This document shows positions 37,091 to 50,390 of a DNA stretch of 64,000 bases, in pieces. The position numbers were made by a program, and so were the translations under genes. How positions within the stretch are numbered: the stretch's first letter is position 1; the number at the start of each line of letters is the position of its first letter. Source of the stretch: Panonychus citri (taxonomy: Eukaryota; Arthropoda; Arachnida; Trombidiformes; Tetranychidae); the NCBI RefSeq assembly GCF_014898815.1, contig NW_026515535.1:124001-188000 (forward strand). The letters run 5' to 3'. The notes under the pieces are model-generated. The model saw only the letters and a list, made by a program, of their open reading frames with translations. It had not been told where the DNA came from and searched no databases.

Positions 37091-40000
37091 GATGATAATT
37101 AACATGATTCATTCATTTTGTTGATTTTTCCCCTTCTCATCTTAATGCAAATTGCTGATTAGGTTCAACTTTCCCTGTGAATGATGATAAACTCAATCCA
37201 TTGGTTGATGATGAGTATCCAATGGTTATCAGGAATGATAGGATTTCCGGTCACAGTGGGAGGATGAGGATGATGATGATGACTTATAGTGATGATAATA
37301 AGTCACTGGACGATGAAATTCAAGTGACCACCACATCATCACCATCACAACCACAACCAGCAACAACAGTAATCATATCCAATCAGGATGAGATTCAATT
37401 AACTTCAACAGAATCATCATTGATTACTATTGGTACTGATGGTGATTTTAAACTGGGTCAATCACCAATTAATTTTACTGATAATGTTAAACCTAATCAA
37501 TATCATAATCAATTACCTGATAATTTAAATGATAATTTAACTAATGATCAATCATTAAGCCCGTTAAATGTTACTAATCAAGTTATAAATGATTTGGAAT
37601 CATCATCAAAATCAATTGAAGTAAATGAAATTAATAATCAAAATGTATCTCCATCAACAACAGTTTCCTCAACAATTAATCAAATTACAAGCAAGATTAA
37701 CTTACCTTCATCATCATCAGCTGAGACCTCGGATTTACCTGAGATTAACCTTTCAACCACAACCACAACACAATCAACAACAACAACAACTCAATCATTT
37801 CAGGATAAAGTTAATTCACTAATTGAAGATTCATTTGCTCAGACAACTAAATTATTAATCGATCTGGAAGAGCAGATTAAACTGAATCAATTCAGTCAAC
37901 AAACTGAACCTAATCTCCTTCCACTCAATATATTCACCTCAGCCCATGGATTAGCATCTTCATCCTCATCCTCATCACCTTCAATCCCTTTAGCTTATGC
38001 ACTTAAATTGTCAACCTCAAATTTTTTATTCCGACCGTTAATCCGAGGTAGTTCAATTGTCTCAGGCTCAGTTAATTTTCACCATAATGATGATTTAAAA
38101 TCATTAACTGATCCAGATAATCTTAACCTTGGTTCAGTTAACTATGAGACAATTGATGAAAATGGTAATCCAGATAATCCTAATAGCATAATTAACCATA
38201 ATAATCCCCATTGGTACGGTAATCAGAAACAAAGTGGAATCCAAATGCAATCAATGATTGATGAAGTAACAAGAATCGAGCAAAATGTTGAGGTAAGAAT
38301 GATAGAAAATTTTAACAGCTAATTAACTAATTGACTATTTAAATTTACGATAAAACAATTAACAACCATAACCGTTAATCTAACGGTAATTGATAACAAT
38401 TAACCGCAAAGGTAATTTGTTTGACCCTCCAACTTCAAATGTAAAGGCTTTTGTGATTATAATCACAACAGATTGAAGATTAACAAAGCAACAATTTAGT
38501 TTAACAATTAATAATAATACAACAAGATTAACCAACGCCCATGTAACAATTAACAGTCGACAATTATCATTAACAGCAATTAAACAAAACAAAGTTTTCA
38601 ATTTAAAAGCGACGCTTGAGTAATTTTGATTACTGTCCATTCATAATAATATTTTGTATCTGCTAATCAGAGTCAATTAGCTTTAGGTCAGATTAATAGT
38701 TAATTACAACTAATTAAACTCTTGTTTTTATTAATTGTTATGCTTATTGTAAATGAAAATCACTCTCTCATTCAATTCACTTTCTTATTACTTCCTCTTT
38801 CGTCCATTCAATGGTCATTTCCCTCTGGTCATCCTTGGTTAGGTTCTCATATCAGAGTTGGTCTCGAATCGCCGTTACGTTACAGCGGCCGTTTTCCGTT
38901 CATTACTTAACTACCTAAGGTAAGATTCTTGGACATCATTATCATCATCATCATCTTAATCTCCATCATCATCTTCATCTTAACATAGAAAAAAACTAGT
39001 TTTTCTCTTCCTTAGATATTAATGATGATGAGCTACCGGATATCTCTCTCTCTCTCTCTTTTCTTCCTCTTAAATGATGAATGATGATGATGATGATAAT
39101 AAGGTCACTTTTCCGTGTCGTCAAGAAAAAGTGATCTCTCATTAATTATCATTCTGTTACCACAATATATAAACACCAAATACTATCAATGGATTAATGA
39201 AAAATTACCTGAATGAAAAACACTAGAATAATCAACAGAAACAATTTAAATTGTCCTTCTAATAAAAACGATAGTTACTTTAACGATAATATGATTGGTG
39301 TACAGAGTTAGCGAAAGAATAAAAAAAAAGTTTCTAAATTACTGACAATTCCCATTTGGTTGAACACCTCAAGCGTAAATCACAATCAAGAAATACACTA
39401 GTAGTAAATGATACTAATCATAACCATAGAGATAATAATAATACTAATAATATCTTAATATCAAATTACAAGTTGATTGTTGTCACCTTAACTACGAGGT
39501 GGTGAGTATCATCAACAAGAGAGCCAACACCAGCCAGAATCACAATCACCCAAATTTAAATTGTTGTTCACCCAAAAAAAATGATCATCAACACTTAATC
39601 ATAATAGTAATCAGGATAATAATGATCATCATTAAATTACAGAGTGATAATAAATGTAATAACATGTTGATTATATTAGTTTACAATATTATCAGAATGA
39701 TTTAATGATGATTGTGTTATTATTATCAATCAAAAAGTCATCAAGAAGCTTGAAATTGAGCAACAAGATGATTAACTTAATGATTAACCTTTAACCCGGA
39801 GTTTTGTTTGTTTATTTGATGTTTTTGAGGTCCAATAATTGATGATGATGATGATGATGAGGATGCTGATAATCAGCATCTAATTAACTTTTATTATCAT
39901 GATTATTACTCTGAGAGAAAGTTAAAAGTTTGTCTTTTTTATGATTGACCTTTCAACTTGAGAGGGAAAATTGTACCTTTGTTTTTTTTACGACATTTCT

Positions 40001-40662
40001 GTTTCTATTTTGTTTATTTTCATTCATATCATGTCATTTGACCTTTAGCCGATCTCTGGTCATTAATCATTTGAGATGATTGTCCGGCTAATAATAAAGG
40101 TGATCTAATGAATACTGACCTTTGTCCATTTCTTTTGTTTTGAAAATGTATTAGACGATTAAGGATAAGCCTTGAACGATTGCAAAGTCGTATGGCCATT
40201 ATTGGAGTGGGAAATTCACCTCAGGGGTCATCACTGGGCGGAAGTATCTCCAGTGGAATATCATCTTCCGTCTCCTCCATTGCCTCATCAGTTTCGTCAA
40301 CTTTCCTACCCGAACAAGCTTCCGGTCCACTAGGTGGTTCTTCCGGTGGCTTTAATCCGATCACCAGTGGTTCAGCAATCGCTTCAACTTATATTGAATC
40401 AATTCGAGTTCGAATGAATCGAATAACCGAAGAAATTAGAACCTTAATCACTCGAATGAGATCATCATTCTCTTCAACTTCTTCTTCTTCCTCTTCATCA
40501 CCAACACTCTCATCATCTTTATCACCTTTACCATCATTAGATCAATTTCCACCCTTGAAAACAACAACAACAACAACAACAACTACAACGAAATCACCTT
40601 TAGCATCCTCATCATCAATCTTAGGTTCATCCAGTAGAAAGTCAATCTATTACTTTAAATGA
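36296..40662 (+). CDS. Unrecognised secreted Ser/Thr/Asn-rich protein, four exons
   Basis: Exons 36296-36344, 37163-38292, 38843-38919 and 40155-40662 join in consistent phase (1, 0, 2) with GTAAG donors and TTAG acceptors to give 587 residues. Exon 1 encodes a signal peptide, MNLITPLSLFIFTFKLG, directly in frame with exon 2. Exon 2 is low complexity: acidic start, then Thr/Ser/Gln/Asn-rich stretches. Exons 2-4 together form a helical region at about 380-440, with EQNVE, VLISELVSNRRYVTAAVFR and RLRISLERLQSRMAI, the best-conserved-looking part. The tail has Ser-rich and Thr-repeat (about ten Thr) segments. I recognise no family, and no membrane anchor follows the signal peptide. A role outside the cell is inferred from the signal peptide only. 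The phase agreement across three introns is the main support. Confidence 0.6.
37047..37085. repeat. (TC)n microsatellite in intron 1 of the secreted-protein gene
   Basis: About 19 TC units ending 77 bases before the exon 2 acceptor, where it may extend the pyrimidine tract. Confidence 0.9.
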
Positions 40663-41381
40663 ATGGTGACAATTAACTCAATCACCATCATCACCTACCA
40701 CTAATTAACTTATTAACTTTTATTTAATAACTTTTATCCCAACGATAAGCAAAAATTGAAGAAACTGATTAACACAATTAACTTATTATTATCATTTACA
40801 TTATAATCCAAGTCTCTTACTAAATTAGTAATATAATCATATAAATATATTATTATTATTATTATTATAAATAAAGTCAAAAATAAAAGGTCAACAACTG
40901 ACAATCAATTAACTTATACACAGTTAATTAACCTTTAATTAGTATAATATTTATTTTTTTTATACAGTTAATTACCTAACGATGTGTGATATTAGTACAG
41001 TTGACAATTTATTATTCATTGTAATCATTATCACTCCTCTCAATCACCTACTACAATTACTGTGTTTGTATTTGTCACCTTAATTACAATCATCTCACCC
41101 ATGCCATCAGTAAATAATATTACCAAAAAAAGAAGAAAAAAAAACTCAATCAACAACAATAATTATCCAATTACAATATAATTATAATTTCCATCACAAC
41201 TAATATAATATTCATCTAAATGGAACAATTAAAAAAGAAACATTCGAAAATCAACCCAGATGATTGGATACAATAATCTGCATCTAATTTAGATGAATCG
41301 AAGAGATTGAAAAAAAAGAAAAAAGAAAATGAAACAACAACGAAGAGTAAAAGAAAAAAATTCGAAAACTTTTTTTTCTCT

Positions 41382-41398
41382 CTACTAGATGGCGTTGG
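41382..41398 (+). promoter_or_regulatory. CTCF-like motif downstream of the secreted-protein gene
   Basis: CTACTAGATGGCGTTGG. It shares the CTACTAGATG stem with the AP3S1-upstream site and the GATGGCG core with the 14879 and 14969 sites. Confidence 0.4.
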
Positions 41399-41672
41399 AA
41401 GTTCGTAACTTTACACAACCAAGTTAAAAGTTTTTCCATTTATTCTGATGAAATGTTTTTCCATTTAATTTTATTACGTCTTCAATTTTTTTCCTTTTTT
41501 TTCTTCCATCATTATAACCATAAAATTTTTCTTCTTCTACTTTCTCTTTCTTTTCTTTCTTTCAATTGGTAGAAAGATGAATAACACATATTCATACAGA
41601 TGATGTTGCAGGATGTGGGCCTGGTTTGACCTTGAGAAATGAAACACACGAAAACCAGTTGAAGAGGAGACA

Positions 41673-41709
<37 letters not shown>

Positions 41710-44700
41710 CAAAGCGACTTTATCATCATGATGATAATGGAAAAGGAAAAAAAGAGCTAGTAACGGTGAATAAACTTTCGAAGGTAGTTTCGATGTCGAC
41801 TGGTTTTACTTTATCATAATTATTTCATGATAGAATTTTCTCTTTCTCTGATTAGCTTTTCTCTCTTTTTTTTTGTTCTTTCTCTCTAATTCTTACCCCA
41901 CTGAACATCATTCTCAGAATCTGAATCTAAATCTCTCTCTCTCTCCCTCTCTTTCACCATGTTAGTATAATAATCAACTACAATAAACTTGGTGAAAACA
42001 ACAAATGAACTGCAACCAAACCTTTTTTATCATCAATTTTGTTACTTTTTCTCTTCTTACCTTTACCTGAGTAACTTTTTCTGATTAGTATGAATCGTAG
42101 GATCGTGTCATATGTATGAAATCATCATGATTTGATTTTTGAATCCTCTTGAGTAAATCCTAGAATCATGGAAACATGTAAAGAATAAAGAAAACCAAAA
42201 ATAAAGGTAAACTGGTTAATAGATGAAATCAGATTGATTTGATTATTAGGAAGATTTTCTTGTTATTGGAAATGTTTTTTTTTATCTTTTTAGATTTTTT
42301 TCCATCTTCTTGTTTGTAACAATTGGGATAAAGGTAGAAAATAAAAGATGAGGAGACGATTCTGTTACGATGATTATGATGAGATATGATAAAAAAAAGG
42401 TAGACAAGTAAAAGAAGAGAAAGAAAGATAAAAAGAAAGAGATGATAAATCTTGTTTTTAGGTCTTAACGATCATCACAGACAAAATATTGACCTTGAAA
42501 GTTGTATAACCATGAATGATGTTCATTGTAGCTCTTTATTCAAACTCATGTTGAAGATTTTCATTTAACCGCCATTTCAACTTCATTTTTTCACTTCTCT
42601 TCTTAATCTTCATCATCATAATCATTACATTAAGTACAAATATTATTATTATCTTGCCCTTTCTCTCTCTCTCTCTTGTTTTTATTTATTCCATTGGAGG
42701 TACATCATCATCATCATCATCTTAGATTGGTTGACCTACTTTTTTCCCTCTCTTTCTGTTTCCAATGATTTGTTTCTCTCTAGTCAATAAACTGGAAACA
42801 GAGATGATGATGATGAGAAACAAGGATGAAGATGAAGTCCTTTGAAGGTAAAAAGTTAAAGGTAATGATAGAATTGATAATCATGATTGAACCAGAAAAC
42901 GAAAATGATTATAAAAGTTTCTTCAGCTTAAAATGAGACATATTAATCTGAAGGTAAGTTATGATTCCATCATGTTAATCAGTTTACCTTGTATTCAGTT
43001 CAGGAAAACTAATAATTTGGCAACAAGTTGTCATGTGAACAAGAGATAATAATAAAGTGTGAAAGAGAAATGAAAAAAAAAGATAGACAGAAAAAAAGAA
43101 AGAGTTTAAATACGCAAAGACCATCATCATCATCATCATCATCATCATCTTCGTCAGCATCATCATCATTCTGGCGGGAAATGTCTTCGTTCGTGTTCAA
43201 GGTTTTCCTTTGATATTAGAATGAAAAATCATATGATTTACCAAAAAAAGTGAACATTTTTTTTTCTTCTCCCTCTTCCAACTAATACATTAACCATTAT
43301 CATTAACTAATAGTTAATAATATAATTCTCAATGTTTCCAGTTAATTCTGTTGGTGTTTTAATTATAATTGCTTCACTGATAAACCATTTGAAACCCTGA
43401 AGCCTTTTTAACGATAAATGATAATAATGATCAACAGGTAACCAGAAAAAAAAAGAAAATTCAATTTTCTCAACTTGAAAGTTTCCAATGTTTACCAATC
43501 GATCATCGATCATCGATCCTTTTTCTTAAAAAGCAAAACTTGCAAATCGAATTTAAAAATATCGCAATTAAATCAACTATCCTCATCTCTTTAATTAATT
43601 TTCTCTCATCTTGTTATCATGATAATACACGCAACAAATAATGATGAAGATGAAGACGATCAACTTGAAACTTTGTGTTTCTTTCTCAGGGTTGATATTC
43701 ACCTGAATAGACATTGAATCAGCAGAAAACAGGTAAACTTTTTTGCAAATCAAACTTTGTCTTGGTAATAATAAGATTAGGAACTGAATTAATTTGATGA
43801 TTAAACAGTCTCCATCATCTTAATCATCATCAGCTATCATCCTAATCATTTGTGTGTGTTTGTTGTTGTCGCTATCAAATCTTATAATCTTGGTTTCTAT
43901 TTACCTTGTTTACCTTTTTGTTTGTTTTTAGATTCATCATCGTCATCATCATCATCATCTTCATCTTCATCTTCAACTTCAACTTCATCATCTTAATCAT
44001 CATGATTATATATCTTCTTAATTCCTTACCTCTTATCATCATCATTAACCATTGAGATAACAATTTGTTAATTATCTTTCTGTATATATAATATTTGAAA
44101 CAAAGAAAGCGACAAATCCAATGATCATTAATGATACTAAGCTTACACATTAATCTAATTGTAACAATAATTTAATTTTCTCTAATAATTTATTAGAAAT
44201 TAATCTTATATATATATTCATTCATTAATTGTCACTTAATTAATTAATAGAGTTTAAATATTATCGAGACTTGTTGTTCATGGTTACTAAATGAATGATC
44301 AGAATCTGAAGAGAAAAATTTTTCCCCAAAACTTTTTTACTTTTCAGTTTCGTTGGGACGAAGATTACTCATGATGATAGTAAAGATGATGATGAGGATG
44401 ATGAAGATGATGATGGTGATGATAATTTGCTGGAAAAAAAGTTACATGAATCATGATAACAAATGAATTTTTCACATGAGAAAGAAACAATTTCTGTTCC
44501 CAGAAATGAGAGTCAAGACTATGGAGATTCAGTTGTATTGAGAGGAAGAGGATGAAGATGATGAGGATGAAGATGATGAGAGAGAAAAAGAGAGAGAGAG
44601 ACAAAAACAAAGCCATATTCATCATCTCATCATCTTGTGAAGATGAAGATATCATCATCATCATCATCAAGCAAAAGTCTAAAGATAATTATCTTCATCT

Positions 44701-45249
44701 CAACAAGATGAAAGTTAATTGTGTGTCCTGATTATAATAATAAGTTAATCAACATCACCGATCAGTTGATTAATAAATTGAATCTTAATTCATTAAAAAA
44801 GGCCGATCATCTTAATCATATTTATTGATTGTTATAATAATTAACAACCGAGATAAAAAAAAAATCCTAATTAACTTTATTCATCTAAATTATTAAAGAT
44901 CCCAATGGTAATTAAATACACACAGTTGATATATTATAATAAATAAAAGCATAAAAGTTAATCAACGAAAAGAAGAGGAAAAAAAAATTAATAAATTGTA
45001 ATCAACGTTCAACATTCAATTAATTGTAACCAACTTTTTTTCTGGATTCTCAATGAAAATTAATATTTCTTCAAATGCTCAATAACAATTAATCAATTCT
45101 ATTAATCTTAATCTCATATGATGATTGAATATGATTTCAGATTAGTGTGGGAAACAAATCAGGTGTAATCAATTAAATCCTCAGTGATGATTAATCTCAC
45201 AATTATGATGATTATAATTACTATGAAACCAGGAAGGAGAAAGAAAGAG

Positions 45250-45253
<4 letters not shown>

Positions 45254-45291
<38 letters not shown>
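45254..45291. repeat. (AG)n microsatellite
   Basis: About 19 AG units. A comparable (CT)n run at 46127-46162 lies about 840 bases to the right in opposite orientation. Confidence 0.9.
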
Positions 45292-45294
<3 letters not shown>

Positions 45295-45559
45295 AATTGT
45301 TAAGTATTTTAATTGCTTTTGATAATCAACAAACAATAAACAAATACTAGTAACGAGGAGGAAAAGGTTAGAGTAAAAAAAAAGTTATCATGAACATGAT
45401 AACTCATGAAAGAACTGAATTAAATGTCTGGCTTCTGATGAGGATAATGATTAGGGTGATAAAGTTACTACACAAATCCCTTTGTATAATCCACCCTGTG
45501 TAATATTAACACCCACTTCCTCTTAGTACACTCAGACTTTGGCAGATCTTGATCAACAC

Positions 45560-45724
45560 ATGAACACCAAGAGTTACAAGCGTCTGAGAATTTATTATCA
45601 TCGAGTATTAACTTGTTGGTGTTTGTTGATATTTCTTGGCGGATTAACAGAAATTCATCATCTCCCTGATAATTTACATCATCATCGTGTAAACATCATT
45701 ACATTGGGGAAAAGAAGAAGATGA
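45560..45724 (+). CDS. Short ORF with signal-anchor and C-terminal GKRRR (candidate peptide precursor)
   Basis: A 54-residue frame from the ATG at 45560. After a basic start (NTKSYKRLRIYYHR) comes a hydrophobic segment (VLTCWCLLIFLGGL), then a His-rich stretch and the end NIITLGKRRR before the stop. Gly followed by basic residues is the processing and amidation signal of animal neuropeptides, so a small amidated peptide is possible. Against this, the frame is short, the end overlaps the start of a GA-rich tract, and there is no second peptide copy. I recognise no family. Confidence 0.2.
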   Translation: MNTKSYKRLRIYYHRVLTCWCLLIFLGGLTEIHHLPDNLHHHRVNIITLGKRRR

Positions 45725-46125
45725 AGAGAGAGAGAGAGAGAGAAAGGAGATAATAGAAAATGAACTGATTCGAGAAAGAAAAAGGAGAGAAAAAAAAGTT
45801 CGATTTCCTCCCTTTTGGATACAATTCAATCTTAATCCACCAAGGGAACTTATTTTATCCTTTACACACTCGATGATGATAATTTCAAGTCAACGATAAT
45901 TTATCAGCCTCATCATCACCAAGAACATCATGTAATAACAAATTTGTCTTAGAGTAATTATCTATTAATATGATGATGATGAATAATATTCTGAGTTATG
46001 ATTAGTTTATTCTGGAATTGATTTTTAAAACATCTCAGACTAAATCATTGATGAATTAATAGTAACATTGAAAATGATTTTTAAACCAATAATTTTCTAG
46101 ATTAGGATTAGGATTAGATCTTTCT

Positions 46126-46126
<1 letters not shown>

Positions 46127-46162
<36 letters not shown>
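46127..46162. repeat. (CT)n microsatellite
   Basis: About 18 CT units, preceded by GATTAG repeats (46101-46117). Confidence 0.85.
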
Positions 46163-46165
<3 letters not shown>

Positions 46166-48368
46166 CTCTCAATGAAGATTAAGATTTAAACGAATGAATT
46201 TGGATCTATTCCAATAGATTAGATCTTTTCTCTCCTTTCCTGTGTGAGGTCAAAATGCGAATGTATAACCATCATGATGATGAAAAGAAGAAAACGAAAG
46301 AGAGAAAAAGGTTAATGATCATCGAATTTTTTTCTCTCTTATTTATCTTCCTTTTCTTCATCTTCTTCTCATCCCAATATATACTCATAGAAGAAGAAAA
46401 AAAAACAGTTACATCAGCTAAATACCATAGACTTGAACTCCTCAGTTAATTTAAGTTGCATCGAAGAGGAAAACTTTATGAGCTTAAAACGAGTACATTG
46501 TCACTAACGCACTTGGATTAAAAGACTTACGAAACATTTTCATGGATTAACATCATCACCAAATTATAATAATCTAAATTAAACCAACTAATCCATTAAT
46601 TTAATCACATCTCAACTTAGGTAATAATAAATTTTGTTTTAAATTATAAACGATAACGATTATAAGTTATCACTAAAATAATAATAGTGAGATGATAACG
46701 ATTTAAGATCGAGAGATGAATTAAGTAATTGATCAATTGTCCATAAATTTTTCGCCATCTTAATCATCGTCACAATTAAAAGGGAAGGGCAACAATTAAG
46801 GGTTAGGCTTTTTCCTCCCAAGGTACTAATTCATTTTCCCTTACATCAGTAGCATCTTATTCTAGACACTTTTCAGTAGGCGTTATCATCATTCTCATCC
46901 TCGTCATCATCATCAACATCATCTTCCTCTGATGATGATTGAAAAGATAACTGAGTTTATCATCATCATCATCATTGTTATTGTTGATCCATATGGATAA
47001 TGTATATTACATTGACACTTAACCTGTTTTCTGGTTTGTTGCATTAACTGTTCTTGATGATGATTAACCATCAAAAAGTTAATTACTATTACATTATATT
47101 TGAAAAAAGCACCACCAACAATCACCCACCATCACAATCAAGATGATAAAAGGTAAATGGTTAATTAATTGCAGCCCACAAATATCCGGTTTCCATGTTA
47201 ATATTATTTACCTTTGATAATCATTGTATTTGTTTCACCTTTTATTTTCTATCTGATTATCATTGATGATATTAGTTGATTAAACTCAATCCTAATGATT
47301 TATCTGTCGTTAATTATGTCACGTAAATTGTCTCTCTCTCTCTCTCTCTCTTCCTCTGCAATTGAATTACAATTTAATCTAATTGGTTGGTAAACAATTA
47401 ACTAACTTTTCATTTCCAATGTGAACGAAAAAGTTAACAAACTTTTCTCAAACTTTTTCCAAACTTTTTGTTTTCTTCCAATAAAAGTCGAGCCTACAAA
47501 CTTATCGGTAACTATTGATATTCATACATACACCTGAACTTTTACCTTGAAAAACTTTGTTTAAATAATTAATTGCCGGTAGTTAATTTGTAACAATTAA
47601 GCGTAAAAGTCCAAAAAACAAGGTAACATCGGCACTTTGTTACATTCGCAATGATCACAAACAATTATTATTACCAATGATGGATAAAGATTAAGGTAAA
47701 AAAGTACTAAGTCAACCGATTATTATTAACATAGATTAGATTAGATTAGATTATGATTGTTATTAAGGATTAGGGGATTGAATAAACAGCTAAATTGCAT
47801 TAAGATAAAATGAAACTGCTATTAAATTGTTAATCCCTGTAAAGGAAACAATCAATCAAGAGACACCTAAATAATCAACATTATTATTATTATTATTTAG
47901 CAATTTACCCTAAGATTACAATCAGTTAATTGTTTAGTATCCATAAAAGGTTTCTCACCCAGTTAATTGCAATTTAAAAGTTAATTTTCGTCTTGAACAA
48001 TATACAAATTGAATAAATAACAACAACGATCTAACTTTGTCTAGTAAAAATTTGAACGTTGATTGATTCATTCATGAATTATCAACTGATATGATGATTA
48101 ACTAATTATTAATAACTGATGATTATGTTTCATCATCAATCAGGTCAATGGTTTCAAGAAAAAAACACTCATTGGAAAATTTAAATTTGTGATAATTTGT
48201 GATAATATGACAACAATTTAATGATTTTCCGGACAAGCCCAAGTTAATGATGATGATGATAGTTGATTATAGTTGATGATATGAAAACAACCTACGTTTT
48301 TTGTTGTTATTATTAATACTTGTTCATCATCTGAATGAATCAAGTTTTTCATCATGAATGAATGAGTA

Positions 48369-48372
48369 ATAG
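48369..48372. repeat. Target-site duplication, left copy (ATAG)
   Basis: ATAG immediately before the left LTR is repeated immediately after the right LTR at 62252-62255. Four bases is the usual duplication for Ty3/gypsy-type integrases. Confidence 0.8.
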
Positions 48373-50350
48373 TGTGAGGAGATAAATTTGATTATGATGA
48401 TTTCCTTTGCTCTTCGTTCGGTGTAGAAAGATTCAAAACAATATCTCGACTGGTTGAAGGTGTATCGACATGTAGAATAGGGTTTTCTCCTGTATCTAAA
48501 CGCTCATGGGTGATGATATACAAATTTATCAATTCGTTGAAAGTCAAACCTGAAAATATAAGTTGTTGCATAAACTCTATTTGTTGATTACTAAATCTCA
48601 TCACTAAGTTCCAGATCAGCCAATTCGTCGTCCAGTATTAGTTCCAGAAACCAGTCTTCCGGTCCAGTTATCGATAGGTGATGCAAGATCAGTAGATCAA
48701 TTATTTCTTGTATGGCTCCTTGAATCTGGATTACTACCGCTGTTAACTCTCTTAAGTGTTTTCCTATGGACATTCGAGTTTTGAAAACTTAGACCAATTT
48801 GATATCGTTGGTTTCGCCTGGAACCTAAAACTGTCGGTAGTTGCGATGGTACTTACGTTGACCTTAGCAAAAGATTTCGATAGTTCTAGTAGCGATAATG
48901 ATTTCGTAAACTCTTGACCTTCGATGAAAAGCTTTATTATGTCTATTAATAATAATAGTATAGTGATTGGTCAATACAGGGTTATAATCGGTGCAGTTAA
49001 TTGGCGAGCAATAATAGTTACTACAGCTGGTAAAGTACCGTGAAAAGAAAATACTCTCAAGATAAATGTTGTCTCGTTGAAACGGTTATCCTTGAGGCGG
49101 AAGCTTAGCGTAATAAAGGTTACGACTGGTGATGAGAAGTACAATATTTAAGTTCGAATGCGATTCTTATGGCGAAGGATCGTAGGTTAAGGTTACTGGT
49201 TATGATGAGGTTTGATTATGATTACAAATATAAGATAAAAGGTATGCTAATATGGTTAAGGACCAACAAATTTCCAATGACGGTGTCAATAATGGTAAAG
49301 GTTCGGAAGGTAATTGATAAGGAGTTGATAGATGGTTATGGTCAAGGTGAATGATCAAAGGTGATAATCTATAACTAAGTCTACCAGGTTAACTTGGTGT
49401 AATGAATCAATGGTACAAGTATAAGCATGCGAGGATTATGGATAAGGTGAAGGATCAATGGGTACGAAAGGAAAATAAAAGGTAATACTCAAAAAGCCTA
49501 AGGCTTACCTTGAAGATGTTTTCCCGCTGCGGGTCAGTCTGAGAGGGAGTCAAGGGGCTCAAACTGCGATGAAGGTTCTGGTGAACGCAGTGATGGTGGT
49601 AACAGCGAAACTGGAAACAGGAAACACAAGGATGGTGATGATGATAGAATTGGAAACTGGGAAACACAATGGTGGTGGAAACGGCGAAACTGGACACAAA
49701 ATTGGAGATGGTGGCGAAACAGGGGGAAACAGGGGAACACAAAGGTGACGGTGGTGGTGGTGAACACCGAATATTTAAAATAAAACTTCTTAAAAACTTC
49801 TTAAGAGAAGCACAGAGAGAGAGAAAGAAAAACAACTATTTGTTGATGTTGATGGTGAGAATGTTGAGTTGTAACTGACTTCGCAACCCTCTTTCTTTCT
49901 CTCTTTCTCTTTTATAGCCAATTCGGCCCATTGCGAAAGAGAAAAGACAGAGCAAAAGAAAGAGATGTGGCCCCCAAACAAAGAAAAAGAAAGAGCCTCT
50001 TTCTTAGGACCCCAAAGTTAATTGGATGCGATCTTAAACTTTTCCTGCTTTTCCCTAGAGAGATGGTCATTTATAATGTCCACCTTTCCTAATGCTTTCT
50101 CTCCCTTCTAAAAGTAATTTAGTTTTCCTGCTTAATGTAGAAATGGAAAAGTCATAAAAGTTAATTTCCCTGGAGAGAGGAGGAGTAAAGATGCAAACAT
50201 ATACTTCTCCTCTCTTGTCAATGTAAATCAAAATAAATGGGTTTTTAGGAGGAAAAACTCCCAGTAAAGTAAAAGTAATAAAAATAATAGCATTGGGGTG
50301 AGGAGGAAGGTTATGCTACCTTTGACCATTTAGATTTTTATCCCCTCACA
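48373..50350 (-). repeat. 3' LTR (left copy), 1978 bp
   Basis: Begins TGTGAGGAG and ends CCCCTCACA on the plus strand. It matches the right LTR along its whole length except for about 12 short-run length differences and one A/G substitution (49614). Both small LTR ORFs are intact here (48591-48773 and 48392-48604, minus). It also holds the TATA (49909-49916) and initiator (49873-49878) seen in the other LTR. Confidence 0.95.
48392..48773 (-). CDS. Two overlapping LTR ORFs (left copy, 60 and 70 codons)
   Basis: The same two frames as in the right LTR: 48773-48591 and 48604-48392, overlapping by 14 bases in different frames. In this 3' LTR they would lie beyond the main transcript's polyadenylation region, so expression is more likely from the right LTR. 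Confidence 0.3.
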
Positions 50351-50354
50351 TCGG

Positions 50355-50365
50355 CTCCCCTCTTC
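50355..50365 (-). other. Polypurine tract
   Basis: In sense orientation GAAGAGGGGAG lies four bases before the 3' LTR start. Reverse transcriptase of LTR elements uses such a tract to prime plus-strand DNA. Confidence 0.75.
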
Positions 50366-50390
50366 AAAGGCTGATGTCCGCAGCAGCGTT

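Larger units (their letters stand above)
40663..48368. other. Long microsatellite-rich intergenic region
   Basis: About 7.7 kb with no confident gene. It is densely sprinkled with (GA)n, (CT)n, (GAT)n and (ATC)n runs, including 41678-41705, 43121-43148, 45254-45291, 46127-46162 and 47331-47351. It also has a (TAGAT)n run at 47733-47752 and a CTCF-like site at 41382-41398. One small ORF (45560-45724) is listed separately. Introns or UTRs of genes beyond the window cannot be excluded. Confidence 0.5.

Noticed and set aside
38671..38703. Alternative terminal exon after 38292 ending in an early stop
   Set aside because: It would end the secreted protein after ten residues. The 38843-38919 exon joins in phase on both sides and gives a longer structured region.
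46101..46117. GATTAG repeats resembling arthropod telomeric TTAGG
   Set aside because: The unit is six bases and there are only about three copies; it is not a telomere array.
46255..46449. 64-codon frame with hydrophobic Phe-rich segment
   Set aside because: Derived from TTTTTC-rich tracts; no conserved feature.
49169..49354. Plus-strand 61-codon frame in both LTRs
   Set aside because: Antisense to the element; conserved only because the LTRs are identical.
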